The notes: generated from the sequence alone by a model not told the origin. A stretch of 64,000 bases of DNA from JALYNX01 sp035292685 (GCA_035292685.1 DATDPP010000072.1:1-64000); one strand, 5' to 3'; counted from the stretch's first letter, positions 33,033-42,030 are shown. Numbers and translations: made by a program.

Positions 33033-33072
33033 GAAGGTGGCGGTTCCTAAGAATCGCCACCTTCTGTTTGTT
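33033..33072 (+). terminator. Rho-independent terminator before tatA
   Basis: A 14-bp stem (33033-33046 with 33051-33064, one G-T pair) encloses loop CTAA and is followed by TGTTTGTT. It closes the pafBC-zinc ribbon transcription unit, so tatA should have its own promoter within about 30 bases. Confidence 0.82.
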
Positions 33073-33101
33073 GGCGCGTTGGACGCTTTAGCATCCAGGC
33101 C

Positions 33102-33488
33102 ATGCTCCAGGGCGGCGAGATCATCATCATCCTTTTCCTGGCACTCATCGTTCTGGGCCCCAAGCGCTTGCCCGAGGTGGCACAGAAGCTGGGGAAATGG
33201 ACCGCCGAGTTGCGGGCGGCGGCGCGTGACATCCGGCTCGGCCTCGAGAACGAGGTGGCTGACCTGAAGGATGTGACGGAGGACCTGAAGAAGGTCGGCG
33301 AGGACTTGAAGCGGCCCCTCGACGAGCTCAAGCAACCGATCGACGAGATCAAGCGCGACGTCAGCGATGCCGCCACCGGCCCCGTCGAGTGGACCGGACC
33401 CAAACCCGTCTCCGGCCCGACGCCGGAAGACGCAATGGCGGATTTCGAGGAGATGAACAAGGCGGCCGAAGACGAGGGCGGAATGTGA
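33102..33488 (+). CDS. tatA: Twin-arginine translocase subunit TatA/TatB
   Basis: This is a 128-aa Tat component. A short N-terminal membrane helix (GGEIIIILFLALIVL) is followed by the GPKRLPE hinge, an amphipathic helix and a charged tail of about 70 residues. The Glu in the helix and LGPKRLPE hinge lean toward TatB, but with only one such gene here it could do both jobs. The stop overlaps tatC (GTGA). Confidence 0.9.
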   Translation: MLQGGEIIIILFLALIVLGPKRLPEVAQKLGKWTAELRAAARDIRLGLENEVADLKDVTEDLKKVGEDLKRPLDELKQPIDEIKRDVSDAATGPVEWTGPKPVSGPTPEDAMADFEEMNKAAEDEGGM

Positions 33489-34198
33489 GCGGCGGTCAGC
33501 CGCAATCCATCCTGGCCCATCTCGAAGAACTCCGATGGCGGATCTTCAGGATCTTCATCGCGGTCGTGGTGGGCGGGGTCGTGGCATTCGTGTTCACCGA
33601 TCAGCTGCGGACGATCCTGGAGGCTCCCTACCACCAGGCGGCTCCCGGCTCCTCCTTCCAGGCCTTCGAGCCGGCGGAGGAGTTCGGAGTGCTGATGCGC
33701 ATCGCGTTCTTCGGCGGCGTGGTCCTCGCCAGCCCCGTGATCCTCTATCAGATATGGGCGTTCATAAACCCGGCGCTGACCAAGCGCGAGCGAAACTGGG
33801 CGTTCCCGGTGGTGACTGCCCTGGTCGTCCTGTTTGTCGGTGGAGTTCTGTTTGGATACCTGACTCTCCCCAAAGGTTTGGCCTTTCTTCTCAACATCTT
33901 CAGCGATGTCATCAATGACCTCCGAATCGGCTCCTATTACTCCTTCGTGCTCCGCTATCTCGCCGCGTTCGGGCTGGCGTTCCTGTATCCAGTGTTCCTT
34001 TTCGCGGCGGCCGCCGCGGGGGCGGTCACCTCGGCGCAACTGGCTCGGGGTCGTCGGTGGGCGGTGCTGATAATCGTGATCGTGGCGGCCTTGATCACAC
34101 CCAGTGGCGACGCGTTCACGTTGATGCTGTTGTCGGTGCCGCTGTATGTGATGTACGAGGCGACATACTGGCTGATCCGCCTGGTCCTCAAAAAGTGA
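33485..34198 (+). CDS. tatC: Sec-independent protein translocase TatC
   Basis: TatC binds twin-arginine signal peptides. The 237-aa product begins with ILAHLEELRWRIFRI, the TatC signature with its Glu, and has six membrane helices, ending with LIITPSGDAFT before the last one. The GTG start overlaps tatA. The stop overlaps the helicase gene (GTGA). Confidence 0.95.
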   Translation: MSGGQPQSILAHLEELRWRIFRIFIAVVVGGVVAFVFTDQLRTILEAPYHQAAPGSSFQAFEPAEEFGVLMRIAFFGGVVLASPVILYQIWAFINPALTKRERNWAFPVVTALVVLFVGGVLFGYLTLPKGLAFLLNIFSDVINDLRIGSYYSFVLRYLAAFGLAFLYPVFLFAAAAAGAVTSAQLARGRRWAVLIIVIVAALITPSGDAFTLMLLSVPLYVMYEATYWLIRLVLKK

Positions 34199-36738
34199 GC
34201 TCGATTCTCGACGCCTTCTGGGATCGTCTGCCGTTCGCACCCGACGACTTCCAGATCGAGGCCGGCGAGGCGATCGCAGAAGGCCAGTCGGTGGTGGTGA
34301 CCGCGCCCACCGGGTCCGGCAAGACCCTGGTTGCCGAAGCGGCAATCCATCTCGCCATGACCGCCGGGCGACGCGCCTTCTACACGACGCCTATCAAGGC
34401 TCTCTCAAACCAGAAGTACTCCGACCTGGTGGCGATGTACGGCCCGGATCGGGTGGGGCTCTTGACCGGGGACAACGTGATCAACGGCGATGCCTCCATC
34501 GTGGTGATGACCACCGAGGTCCTGCGCAACATGATCTACGCCGAGGCGGGCCGGCTAGAAATGGTCGATATCGCGATCCTCGACGAAGTCCACTTTCTCC
34601 AGGATCGGACCAGGGGTGCTGTGTGGGAGGAGGTGATCATCCATTGCCCTCAACACGTGCAGATGGTGTGTCTCTCCGCCACCGTCTCCAACAACGAGGA
34701 ATTCGCCGCCTGGGTGGGCGAACGCCGTGGCCCGACCCGCCTCATTGCCACCGATCACCGGCCGGTGCCTCTCGAGTCGATGTACATGATCAAGGACCAG
34801 ATGGGAACGCAAACCCTTCATCTCCTTCCCACCTTTGTGCGCAGGGACGGGCGAGCCCGCCCCAATCCTCGAATCGAGCACATGCTCGGCCTGGAGCGCG
34901 GCCGCCGACGCAGGTTCAAGACGCCCAATCGCCTTGAAACGGTGGAGCGCCTCGCCGAAGAGTCGATGCTCCCGGCCATCTACTTCATCTTCAGTCGGGT
35001 TGGCTGTGATGCGGCCACCCACCGTCTTCTCGACGCCGGGCTCCGGTTGACCGACGTCACGGAACGGGAGGAGATCCGTGCCGTCGCCGAGAAGCGAACC
35101 GAACATCTCGGCGACGATGACCTGGTGGTCCTCGGTTACGACCGATGGCTGGCCGGGCTCGAGGCAGGTGTCGCCCCCCATCACGCCGGCTTGGTCCCCG
35201 CATTCAAGGAGACCGTCGAGGAGCTGTTCGAGTCCGGCTTGCTGAAGGTCGTGTTCGCCACGGAGACCCTGGCGCTCGGCATCAACATGCCGGCCCGAAC
35301 CGTGGTCCTGGAGACTCTCTCCAAGTTCAACGGCGATTCGCACGAACTGATGCGGCCGGGTGACTACACGCAGTTGACGGGGAGAGCCGGCCGAAGGGGG
35401 ATCGATGTGGAGGGCTACGGGGTCTTGCTCCACTCGCCCTTCGTAAGATTCGATCACGTCACCGAGGTCGCCTCGATCGGGTCGCATCCACTTCGATCGA
35501 GCTTTCGACCTACCTACAACATGACAGCCAACCTGGTGGCGAATTACGGCCAGAACGAGGCCGAGCAACTCCTGGAGGCATCGTTCGCCAGCTTCCAGAG
35601 GGAAGGCGACCTTCAGGCGGCTGGGGTCACGATCGATGCCCTGGAACATCAACTGGCTCGCGAGGAAGCACAGGCGAGATGCGAACGGGGGAGTGTCGAG
35701 GATTATCTAGCCCTCATCGAATCAGCCCAGCCGCCTGGATACGACGACCGCATTGCCTCCACGCTCCGGCGCGGACAGGTGGTGGACGTGCCGGGTGGAT
35801 CACGGGACGGCCGCTATCTCGTGCTACGCCGGCTGGCCCGCAAGGACGACGGGACGCGCTATCTGGTCATGTCGACCTCCGGCCGGGTGTCGACCCTGGG
35901 GTACCGTGACATCGTCGACGGCAGCCTGGTTTCCGGTGAGGTGGAATTGCCCGGGACGTTCCGCCCCAGAGATCGGAGGTTCGTCAATGACACCCTCCGC
36001 CTTCTCCGCAAGGTCCCGTCGGCATCGAACCGTGCTGCTCGGGCGCACCCCACCGTGGATCACCCCGTGGCAACGTGTCCCGACGCGTCGCGTCATCTGG
36101 CAGCGGCCCGGCGGGCGGGGCGCACCCGTCGTCGGATCGAGGCGCAGCAGACGGCGAATCGGATCTCGGGGCACGGGCTGGTCGAGGAGTTCGGCGCCAT
36201 CCGTGAGCTGCTCGAAGAGCTGGACTACCTCGACGGATGGGCCCTCACCCCGCGGGGACAGCGGCTGAGGGGCATATACAACGAATCGGACCTGTTGTTG
36301 GCCGAGGCCATCGAGCACGGGCTCTTCTACGGGCTCGAGCCGGCGGAGCTCGCCGCCCTGGTGTCCGTGTTCGTCTACGAGCCTCGGACTGACACGCCAT
36401 CGGTCGCCGAGTTCCCGACTGCTGCGCTTGGTGAGCGATGGGTTGAGCTCGACGAGCTATGGAAAGGCGTGGTGGAACGAGAGCGTCGGCTTCGCCTCAC
36501 CCCTACCCGGCGCCCCGATCCCGGATTCGCGACGCTGGCCCATATCTGGGCGTCCGGGTCCGACTTCGATGACCTCCCGACGAGGGGAATGGCCCCGGGT
36601 GACTTCGTGCGGGTGTCCCGCCAACTCGTGGACCTGCTGCGACAACTTCGAGAAGCTGCCCCCGGGATGAGAGACGAGGCGAGCCAGGCCCTGAAGCAGG
36701 TTGACCGGGGCGTGGTGGCGGCCCAGGGGGTGGCTTGA
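34195..36738 (+). CDS. helY: Ski2-like DEAD/DEAH-box RNA helicase HelY
   Basis: This 847-aa ATP-dependent helicase is of the Ski2/Mtr4 type. Motif I is APTGSGKTLVAE near residue 38, motif II is DEVHFLQD, motif III CLSATVSN, and motif VI QLTGRAGRRGID. A long C-terminal region with helical-bundle features follows. It probably acts on RNA turnover. GTG 34195 overlaps tatC, which fixes the start 46 codons downstream of an extended frame. Gene order tatA-tatC-helY matches M. tuberculosis. Confidence 0.94.
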   Translation: MSSILDAFWDRLPFAPDDFQIEAGEAIAEGQSVVVTAPTGSGKTLVAEAAIHLAMTAGRRAFYTTPIKALSNQKYSDLVAMYGPDRVGLLTGDNVINGDASIVVMTTEVLRNMIYAEAGRLEMVDIAILDEVHFLQDRTRGAVWEEVIIHCPQHVQMVCLSATVSNNEEFAAWVGERRGPTRLIATDHRPVPLESMYMIKDQMGTQTLHLLPTFVRRDGRARPNPRIEHMLGLERGRRRRFKTPNRLETVERLAEESMLPAIYFIFSRVGCDAATHRLLDAGLRLTDVTEREEIRAVAEKRTEHLGDDDLVVLGYDRWLAGLEAGVAPHHAGLVPAFKETVEELFESGLLKVVFATETLALGINMPARTVVLETLSKFNGDSHELMRPGDYTQLTGRAGRRGIDVEGYGVLLHSPFVRFDHVTEVASIGSHPLRSSFRPTYNMTANLVANYGQNEAEQLLEASFASFQREGDLQAAGVTIDALEHQLAREEAQARCERGSVEDYLALIESAQPPGYDDRIASTLRRGQVVDVPGGSRDGRYLVLRRLARKDDGTRYLVMSTSGRVSTLGYRDIVDGSLVSGEVELPGTFRPRDRRFVNDTLRLLRKVPSASNRAARAHPTVDHPVATCPDASRHLAAARRAGRTRRRIEAQQTANRISGHGLVEEFGAIRELLEELDYLDGWALTPRGQRLRGIYNESDLLLAEAIEHGLFYGLEPAELAALVSVFVYEPRTDTPSVAEFPTAALGERWVELDELWKGVVERERRLRLTPTRRPDPGFATLAHIWASGSDFDDLPTRGMAPGDFVRVSRQLVDLLRQLREAAPGMRDEASQALKQVDRGVVAAQGVA

Positions 36739-37622
36739 TGGCGCGATGGCTGGTTGCGGTGAATCGAAATGCGGGCCGGGTATCCACCGATCCGTCGCTC
36801 ATCGCGGAAGTCGTGAGGGCTGTCGGGCTCGATTGCGAGTTGATCGCTCCGGCAACCCCCCGTGAGATGACCGATGCACTCGTGGACGGCGCAAGAAATG
36901 GCTTCGAGCATTATGCGCTGGCTGGCGGCGACGGGACCGTGAATCTTGCGCTGAACGCCCTTCTTCCCCTCGGTTTGGGCCATGCTCCGGTCATCGGTGT
37001 CCTTCCCGTGGGGACCGGCTGTGACCTGTTGCGGACTTTCGGGCTTCCCCAGGATCTGCCGGGCGCGGCACAGCATCTGGTGACCGAGAACGTCTACCCG
37101 GTCGATGTCGGAGCCCTGGAAGGCGCTTGGGGGCTTCGCTACTTCGTAAACGTCGCCCAGGCAGGGGTAGGAGCAGCAGCTGCCGAGACCGCGGTGAAGA
37201 TCGGGCGATGGCTAGGCCCCGTTCGCTACCCGATGGCATTCGGGGCCAGGCTGCCCCTTTTCCCCCGGGCCCGGATCACTCTGACCACCGAACGGAACGT
37301 CGTTGAGTCGGGTGCGCTCGCGGTTATCTTTGCCAACGGCCAATTCTTCGCCGGAGGCTGGAACGTTGCTCCAAAGGCCACACTTGTCGACGGGGCCCTC
37401 GACGTTCAGATCTTCGACGTCAGCAAGAGACAGGCACCCGCATTGGTCCCCAAGGTGGTGAAAGGAACGCATCTGAGGGAGCCCGGGATCCGACGTCTGT
37501 CGGTTTCGGAGTTCACCCTGGTGACCGAGCCGTTGTGGCCGGTGGAGGCCGATGGTGACCTGATCGGGAATACGACGGTGAGGGGACGGGTTATCCCGGC
37601 CGCGATACGTCTCAAGATCTGA
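36738..37622 (+). CDS. Diacylglycerol kinase-family lipid kinase
   Basis: The 294-aa product has the DAGK catalytic fold with LAGGDGTVNLALNAL near residue 60 (the ATP-binding GGDGT) and GTGCDLLRTFG, which is typical of bacterial DgkB/YegS-like kinases. The substrate may be diacylglycerol or another lipid. ATG 36738 shares a base with the helY stop (TGATG); TTG 36735 is an alternative start. Confidence 0.9.
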   Translation: MARWLVAVNRNAGRVSTDPSLIAEVVRAVGLDCELIAPATPREMTDALVDGARNGFEHYALAGGDGTVNLALNALLPLGLGHAPVIGVLPVGTGCDLLRTFGLPQDLPGAAQHLVTENVYPVDVGALEGAWGLRYFVNVAQAGVGAAAAETAVKIGRWLGPVRYPMAFGARLPLFPRARITLTTERNVVESGALAVIFANGQFFAGGWNVAPKATLVDGALDVQIFDVSKRQAPALVPKVVKGTHLREPGIRRLSVSEFTLVTEPLWPVEADGDLIGNTTVRGRVIPAAIRLKI

Positions 37623-37634
37623 GGCGCCCCGACT

Positions 37635-37645
37635 TATACTGCCCG
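37635..37645 (+). promoter_or_regulatory. Possible promoter element before the DUF4193 gene
   Basis: TATACTGCCCG here is identical to 23774-23784 before mpa and lies 27 bases from the ATG at 37672. TATACT has -10 form; no -35 is evident. Confidence 0.35.
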
Positions 37646-37671
37646 CCCCTGACTCAGCGGATACCACACAG

Positions 37672-38109
37672 ATGGCCAGTGAAGAACTAGTCGATCTCGG
37701 CGAAGAGCTGCCCGAAGACATCGAAATCGGCGAAGAGGACCTCGAAGACGTCCTCGTCGAAGAACTCGAGGAAGTCGAGCTCGCCCCCGGGTTCGAGGAG
37801 GAATTCGAAGCCGAGGAAGACTTCGATCGGGAAGAGGACGATGAGGAAGGGCACGACGAGGAGACGACAGAAGCCCTCGAGGAGCTCGAAAGCGAGGAGC
37901 TTCAGCTCATGGACGAGGAAGTGGGGGAGACCCTCCTGGTCGATGAGGTCGAGGAATTGCGCGCCATCCGTCGCGAGGAGCTGACGATGAACGTTGATGC
38001 CCAACTGCAACGATCCGACGAGTTCGTCTGTCAGTCCTGCTTCATGGTGAAGAGAACGAGCCAGCTCGCCAATCGCAAGAAGATGCTGTGCGCCGACTGT
38101 GCCTACTGA
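37672..38109 (+). CDS. DUF4193-family acidic zinc-ribbon protein
   Basis: The 145-aa product has about 95 residues of extremely acidic sequence (EEDLEDVLVEELEEVEL and similar) followed by a basic-cysteine end, VCQSCFMVKRTSQLANR then CADC, a four-cysteine zinc ribbon. That tail identifies DUF4193, a family found throughout actinobacteria and of unknown role. The acidic arm is longer than in Mycobacterium (about 100 aa in total there). The last codons overlap the glycosyltransferase start by 11 bases. Confidence 0.88.
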   Translation: MASEELVDLGEELPEDIEIGEEDLEDVLVEELEEVELAPGFEEEFEAEEDFDREEDDEEGHDEETTEALEELESEELQLMDEEVGETLLVDEVEELRAIRREELTMNVDAQLQRSDEFVCQSCFMVKRTSQLANRKKMLCADCAY

Positions 38110-38818
38110 TCGGGTCACGGTTGTCATACCCACCTACAACGAACGGGAAAACCTCTCACCCATAGTGGCCAGGGTGACCGAGCACGGTTACCAGGTCCTG
38201 GTCGTGGACGACTCCTCCCCGGACGGGACCGGGGAATTGGCCGACCTCCTCGCGGCCGATGATTCCAGAGTGGCGGTGATCCATAGACCCGAGAAACAAG
38301 GTCTCGGGCCTGCATATGGCGCCGGCTTCGATCATGCACTCGAGTCCGGGGCCGAGATCGTGATCGAAATGGACGCCGACTTCTCCCACGATCCTGCCGA
38401 CCTGCCGCGTCTCGTGGCCGCCCTCGACGAGGGAGCGGACTTGGCAATCGGTTCTCGCTATGTGGTGGGCGGCTCAACACCTGATTGGCCTCTCGCCAGA
38501 CGCTTCATCTCACGGGGGGGCAACCTCTACGCCCGTCTGATGCTTGGGATTCCTGTCAAGGATGCAACCGCAGGGTTTCGAGCGTTTCGCGCGGACGCTT
38601 TGCGCAGCCTGCCCTATCGGAGCGCCGAGGCATCCGGCTACGGGTTTCAGGTCGAGATGGCGTGGCGAGCCCATCGTCAAGGCATGGCCATTGTCGAGGT
38701 ACCGATCAGCTTCCGTGACCGGACGAGGGGGACCTCGAAGATGGGAACCGGGATCGTTCTCGAAGCTATGAAGTTGGTGACGGCGTGGGGTCTCCGGCGG
38801 TTACGGTTCTGGATCTGA
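38099..38818 (+). CDS. Polyprenol monophosphomannose synthase (GT2)
   Basis: The 239-aa family 2 glycosyltransferase starts VTVVIPTYNERENL and has the metal-binding DAD in EMDADFSHDPADLPRL. The later KDATAGFRAFR and VEVPISFRDRTRGTSKM are typical of dolichol/polyprenol phosphate mannosyltransferases (DPM1/Ppm1). It would make the polyprenyl-phosphate-mannose donor for surface mannosylation. The GTG start lies inside the DUF4193 gene. Confidence 0.88.
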   Translation: MPTDRVTVVIPTYNERENLSPIVARVTEHGYQVLVVDDSSPDGTGELADLLAADDSRVAVIHRPEKQGLGPAYGAGFDHALESGAEIVIEMDADFSHDPADLPRLVAALDEGADLAIGSRYVVGGSTPDWPLARRFISRGGNLYARLMLGIPVKDATAGFRAFRADALRSLPYRSAEASGYGFQVEMAWRAHRQGMAIVEVPISFRDRTRGTSKMGTGIVLEAMKLVTAWGLRRLRFWI

Positions 38819-39297
38819 TGAGAGTCTCGGCGCGCCGGGCCGAAATGAGCGATATGGCCATCCTGGAGGGCCTGTATCGCGGTCTTGAAACCGAGATGTC
38901 CGGGATCCACCCGATGTGGCCCCTGGCCGATGGGCTTTCCGAACCGGTGCCTGATTCCCTTCGCCAGGCTCTGAGCGATGAGGCCACGACGCTGCTTATC
39001 GGGGAGATCGAGGGCTATCCGTTTGGGTTTCTGATGGCAAGGGTCGAAGGCCTGCTTCCCCAGGCTGGTGGGGAGGAGGTTTGCTCGATACGACTGGTCT
39101 TTGTCGAGCCCGAGGCACGTGAGGTATCGGTGGGTGAGGTCATGAGAGATTTAGTGATGGAGCAGATGCGGGCCAGGGGAGTGACCAAGTTCGACGCCCA
39201 CGTCCTGCCCGGGCATCGTCTTGTGAAGAACTTCTTCGAGGCCGGTGGTTTCAGTGCCAGGTCGATCGTGATGCACCACGATGACGAACGTGACTGA
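38818..39297 (+). CDS. GNAT-family acetyltransferase
   Basis: The 159-aa product has the GNAT core: IRLVFVEPEAREVSVGEVMRDLV, with an acetyl-CoA-binding loop position (REVSVGE) and helix, then DAHVLPGHRLVKNFFEAGGF. The substrate is unknown. ATG 38818 shares its A with the previous stop (TGATG) and is preferred over GTG 38785. It overlaps the NUDIX gene by 17 bases. Confidence 0.8.
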   Translation: MRVSARRAEMSDMAILEGLYRGLETEMSGIHPMWPLADGLSEPVPDSLRQALSDEATTLLIGEIEGYPFGFLMARVEGLLPQAGGEEVCSIRLVFVEPEAREVSVGEVMRDLVMEQMRARGVTKFDAHVLPGHRLVKNFFEAGGFSARSIVMHHDDERD

Positions 39298-39691
39298 GTC
39301 ACCGGTAGTGGGCGTGGGGGTGGTGCTGATCGAGGACAACCGCCTCCTCTTGATCCAACGAGGTCACGAGCCGGGCCTGGGTCGGTGGGCGGTTCCCGGA
39401 GGCAAGGTGAACTCGGGCGAGTCTCTTCGTGACGCCGCCGTTCGTGAAGTTCGCGAGGAGACCGGGCTCGAAGTCCAGACCGGGGAGGTGATATGGGTCG
39501 GAGAGCACATCTCCGAACATGGGCACATCGTGATCATCGACTTCGAGGGACAGGTGGTAGGTGGAGAGGTTGCCGCTGCCGACGACGCGGTCCAGGCCCG
39601 TTGGGTGGGGTTGGACCAGGTCGCCGATTACGACCTCACACCCACCATGTACGACCTGGTGCAGGTCCTGCAGAAACCCACGGCTCGATAG
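39281..39691 (+). CDS. NUDIX hydrolase
   Basis: The 136-aa product has a full Nudix box: G at GKVNSGESL then REVREETGLEV (GX5EX7REUXEEXGU). It hydrolyses a nucleoside diphosphate linked to X; the substrate (for example oxidised dGTP or ADP-ribose) cannot be told. ATG 39281 or GTG 39290 may initiate. Confidence 0.88.
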   Translation: MTNVTESPVVGVGVVLIEDNRLLLIQRGHEPGLGRWAVPGGKVNSGESLRDAAVREVREETGLEVQTGEVIWVGEHISEHGHIVIIDFEGQVVGGEVAAADDAVQARWVGLDQVADYDLTPTMYDLVQVLQKPTAR

Positions 39692-39700
39692 GTTGACCTG

Positions 39701-41029
39701 ATGAGTCACGACGCGGTTGACCTGCTTCAGGCGCTGATACGCAACCAGTGCGTCAACGATGGGACACCGGAAAGCGGATTCGAGTCCCGTTCGGTCCAAA
39801 CGCTCGTCGGCTATCTGGGGGTGGAAGGTGAGGTGTTCGAGCCGGCTCCCGGCCGGCAGTCGGTGGTCTACCGGGTTCCCGGCACCGATCCAAGCGCGCC
39901 TTCACTTGCCCTAGTACCCCATCTCGACGTGGTCCCTGTCGACACAGCCGGATGGTCGGTCGATCCTTTTGCCGCCGGGATCGCGGACGGCTTGGTCTTC
40001 GGGAGGGGTGCGGTCGACATGTTGAACGTGACCGCGGCGATGACGGTGGCCGTTCGGCCCTATCTGACGGGTGAGAAGAAGCCCGGTGGCGATCTTGTGC
40101 TATGCGCGGTCGCCGACGAGGAGAACGGAGGCCGCCTGGGCGCGATGCCACTCGTCAACGAGCACTGGGACAAGGTCAGGGCCGACTACCTGCTCACCGA
40201 GGTGGCCTATCCCGGATTGTCAGTCGACGGTCACAAGGCGGTCCCGGTTTCGATCGGTGAGAAAGGCGCCTATTGGTCGGTTCTGAAGACTGCGGGATCC
40301 CCGGGACATGGGTCGCTTCCCTACGGCACAGACAATGCCCTGGACAAGATGGTCACGGCTTTGGCCGGGATCATCCAGACTCCGGTCCCGGCGGCCATCA
40401 CCGAGGAGTGGATTTCCTTTGTGAGGAATCTTGGGCTCGACGAGAAGTCGGCTCGCCGCCTCACCGATGTCGATCGGCTCGACGACGAGATCGACCGAAT
40501 TGCTGTCTCTGATCCGGCGTTGGCCCGGTACATCCACGCCGCCACCCATCTCACGATCTCAACGAACACTTTGCGCGCCGGGACCAAGACCAATGTGGTC
40601 GCCGACAGGGCACATGCCGAGGTCGATATCCGGGGGTTGCCAGGGATGGACCGGGAGTTCGTCGACTCGCATCTGAGGAAGGCAATGGGCTCCTCGGCGG
40701 GCAATGTGGAGATCCTGCCGATCATGGATGGGGATGCGACCGTTTCCCCGGTGGGCAACCCGCTCTGGGAGGCGATCGGTGATGCGGTCGAGGATCTCGA
40801 CGGTCATCGCCATCTGGCCCCCACATTGATGACCGTGGCGACAGATGCCCGATTCTGGCGGGCCCGGGGCACCGTCTGTTATGGCGTGGGCCTCTTCGAC
40901 GACAGGATGACCTTCTCCGAGATGTTGACCCTGTTCCACGGGCACGACGAGAGAGTCTCGGTCGAATCGGTGGAGCGCACGACCGCCCTCTACGAGCGCG
41001 TCCTGGACAGGTTCTTCGCCCCAGCATGA
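39701..41029 (+). CDS. M20-family metallopeptidase
   Basis: The 442-aa product is a di-zinc amidohydrolase/peptidase of the ArgE/DapE/CPG2 group: PHLDVVPVD near residue 74, the bridging Asp in GRGAVDMLN, catalytic Glu in VADEENGG, and a dimerisation domain in the middle starting near EVAYPGLSVD. The substrate is unclear. The stop overlaps the HAD gene (ATGA). Confidence 0.9.
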   Translation: MSHDAVDLLQALIRNQCVNDGTPESGFESRSVQTLVGYLGVEGEVFEPAPGRQSVVYRVPGTDPSAPSLALVPHLDVVPVDTAGWSVDPFAAGIADGLVFGRGAVDMLNVTAAMTVAVRPYLTGEKKPGGDLVLCAVADEENGGRLGAMPLVNEHWDKVRADYLLTEVAYPGLSVDGHKAVPVSIGEKGAYWSVLKTAGSPGHGSLPYGTDNALDKMVTALAGIIQTPVPAAITEEWISFVRNLGLDEKSARRLTDVDRLDDEIDRIAVSDPALARYIHAATHLTISTNTLRAGTKTNVVADRAHAEVDIRGLPGMDREFVDSHLRKAMGSSAGNVEILPIMDGDATVSPVGNPLWEAIGDAVEDLDGHRHLAPTLMTVATDARFWRARGTVCYGVGLFDDRMTFSEMLTLFHGHDERVSVESVERTTALYERVLDRFFAPA

Positions 41030-41775
41030 ACGTCATCTGCGACATCGACGGGGTGGTTTACCGCGACGACCGGTTGCTGCCGGGCTCGGACCTTGCCCTG
41101 CAACGACTTCGGGACGCTGGAGTGACGGTTCACTTCGCCACCAACAACAGCACCAAGTCGGCGCTCACGGTCAGCGAGACGCTGACGAGGATCACCGGGG
41201 TGGAGTTCGAGCCTGATTCGATCGTCACTTCGTCACAGGCTGCGATTCAGCTCTTGGGCCAGGATCCCGGGCCGGTGATGGTGCTGGGGTCGGAGGGGAT
41301 CACCTCGGCCCTGGCCGACGCCGGGATCGGGCTCACGGAGGAGCCTTCGGCCGCAAGGGCATTGTTGGTGGGGCTCGACTTCGACCTGACCTATGAAAGG
41401 CTGGCCCGGGCGGCCGACGCGGTGCGCTTTGGGGCGCGTTTCATCGCCACCAACACCGATCCCACCTATCCGGTGGCGGATGGGTTGCTCCCGGGGGGTG
41501 GCGCCATGGTGGCCGCGGTCCGGATCGCCACCGGGGTCGAGCCTGAGGTCGCGGGCAAACCTCATGCCCCGATCCGGGCCTTGCTGAGAGCGAAGGGCAT
41601 CGGCGAGGCTTGGGTGATCGGGGATCGGGTCGACACCGACATCGCCCTGGCGCGTGCCGAACCGGATTGGACGTCGATCCTGGTCCTCACCGGTGTCACC
41701 GGGCCTGGCGAAGCCCATGATGCCGACTATGTCGTGGCCGACCTCGCCGCCGCGGTCGACCTGGTGCTCGCATAG
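41026..41775 (+). CDS. HAD-superfamily phosphatase, NagD-like (HAD-IIA)
   Basis: The 249-aa product starts VICDIDGVVYRDD (nucleophile Asp7 region) and has TNNSTKS for motif II, a cap domain, KPHAPI with the motif III Lys, and GDRVDTDIALA for motif IV. Members dephosphorylate sugar or nucleotide monophosphates; this one sits next to tlyA. Its 3' end is followed by repeat copy D. Confidence 0.88.
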   Translation: MNVICDIDGVVYRDDRLLPGSDLALQRLRDAGVTVHFATNNSTKSALTVSETLTRITGVEFEPDSIVTSSQAAIQLLGQDPGPVMVLGSEGITSALADAGIGLTEEPSAARALLVGLDFDLTYERLARAADAVRFGARFIATNTDPTYPVADGLLPGGGAMVAAVRIATGVEPEVAGKPHAPIRALLRAKGIGEAWVIGDRVDTDIALARAEPDWTSILVLTGVTGPGEAHDADYVVADLAAAVDLVLA

Positions 41776-41794
41776 CGGGCCAAAAAAGGGTCGA

Positions 41795-41866
41795 ACGCGT
41801 GGCGAGAGCCCCCCTCCCGGCTTCGCCGGCTCTCCCCCCAACGTTCACTCTGTTCGCTGGGGGGAG
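41795..41866 (+). repeat. Repeat family copy D (single L unit)
   Basis: One L unit with head ACGCGTGGC (41795-41803), GCCCCCCTCC from 41808, small hairpin CCGGC-TTC-GCCGG and a 9-bp stem with 17-nt loop. No R unit follows. The loop differs from copy B at a few places while the stems are kept. Confidence 0.85.
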
Positions 41867-41886
41867 AAATAGGTGATAATCCCTTG

Positions 41887-42030
41887 ATGGATCTCACACA
41901 AGACCAGATCGATCAGCTAGAGGCGGTTCTCGCCCGTCTCGCCGAGCTCGATCCGGCCGAGTTGCCTGAGCCTGCCGCCGAGCTCGCCAATCTCCTCGGT
42001 TCGATCCTCGAGGAACAGGAGAGCCCCTGA
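41887..42030 (+). CDS. 47-aa acidic helical protein upstream of tlyA
   Basis: The product MDLTQDQIDQLEAVLARL and so on is an all-helical, acidic 47-mer with heptad-like leucines, possibly a coiled coil. Small ORFs at this position before tlyA also occur in mycobacteria. The stop TGA overlaps the tlyA start as CTGA, and AGGAG at 42017-42021 precedes it. No ribosome binding site is clear for this ORF itself. Confidence 0.65.
   Translation: MDLTQDQIDQLEAVLARLAELDPAELPEPAAELANLLGSILEEQESP

Noticed and set aside
34555..35652. 365-codon open frame antisense to the helicase gene
   Set aside because: It mirrors the codon-position bias of helY and shows no recognisable motif.
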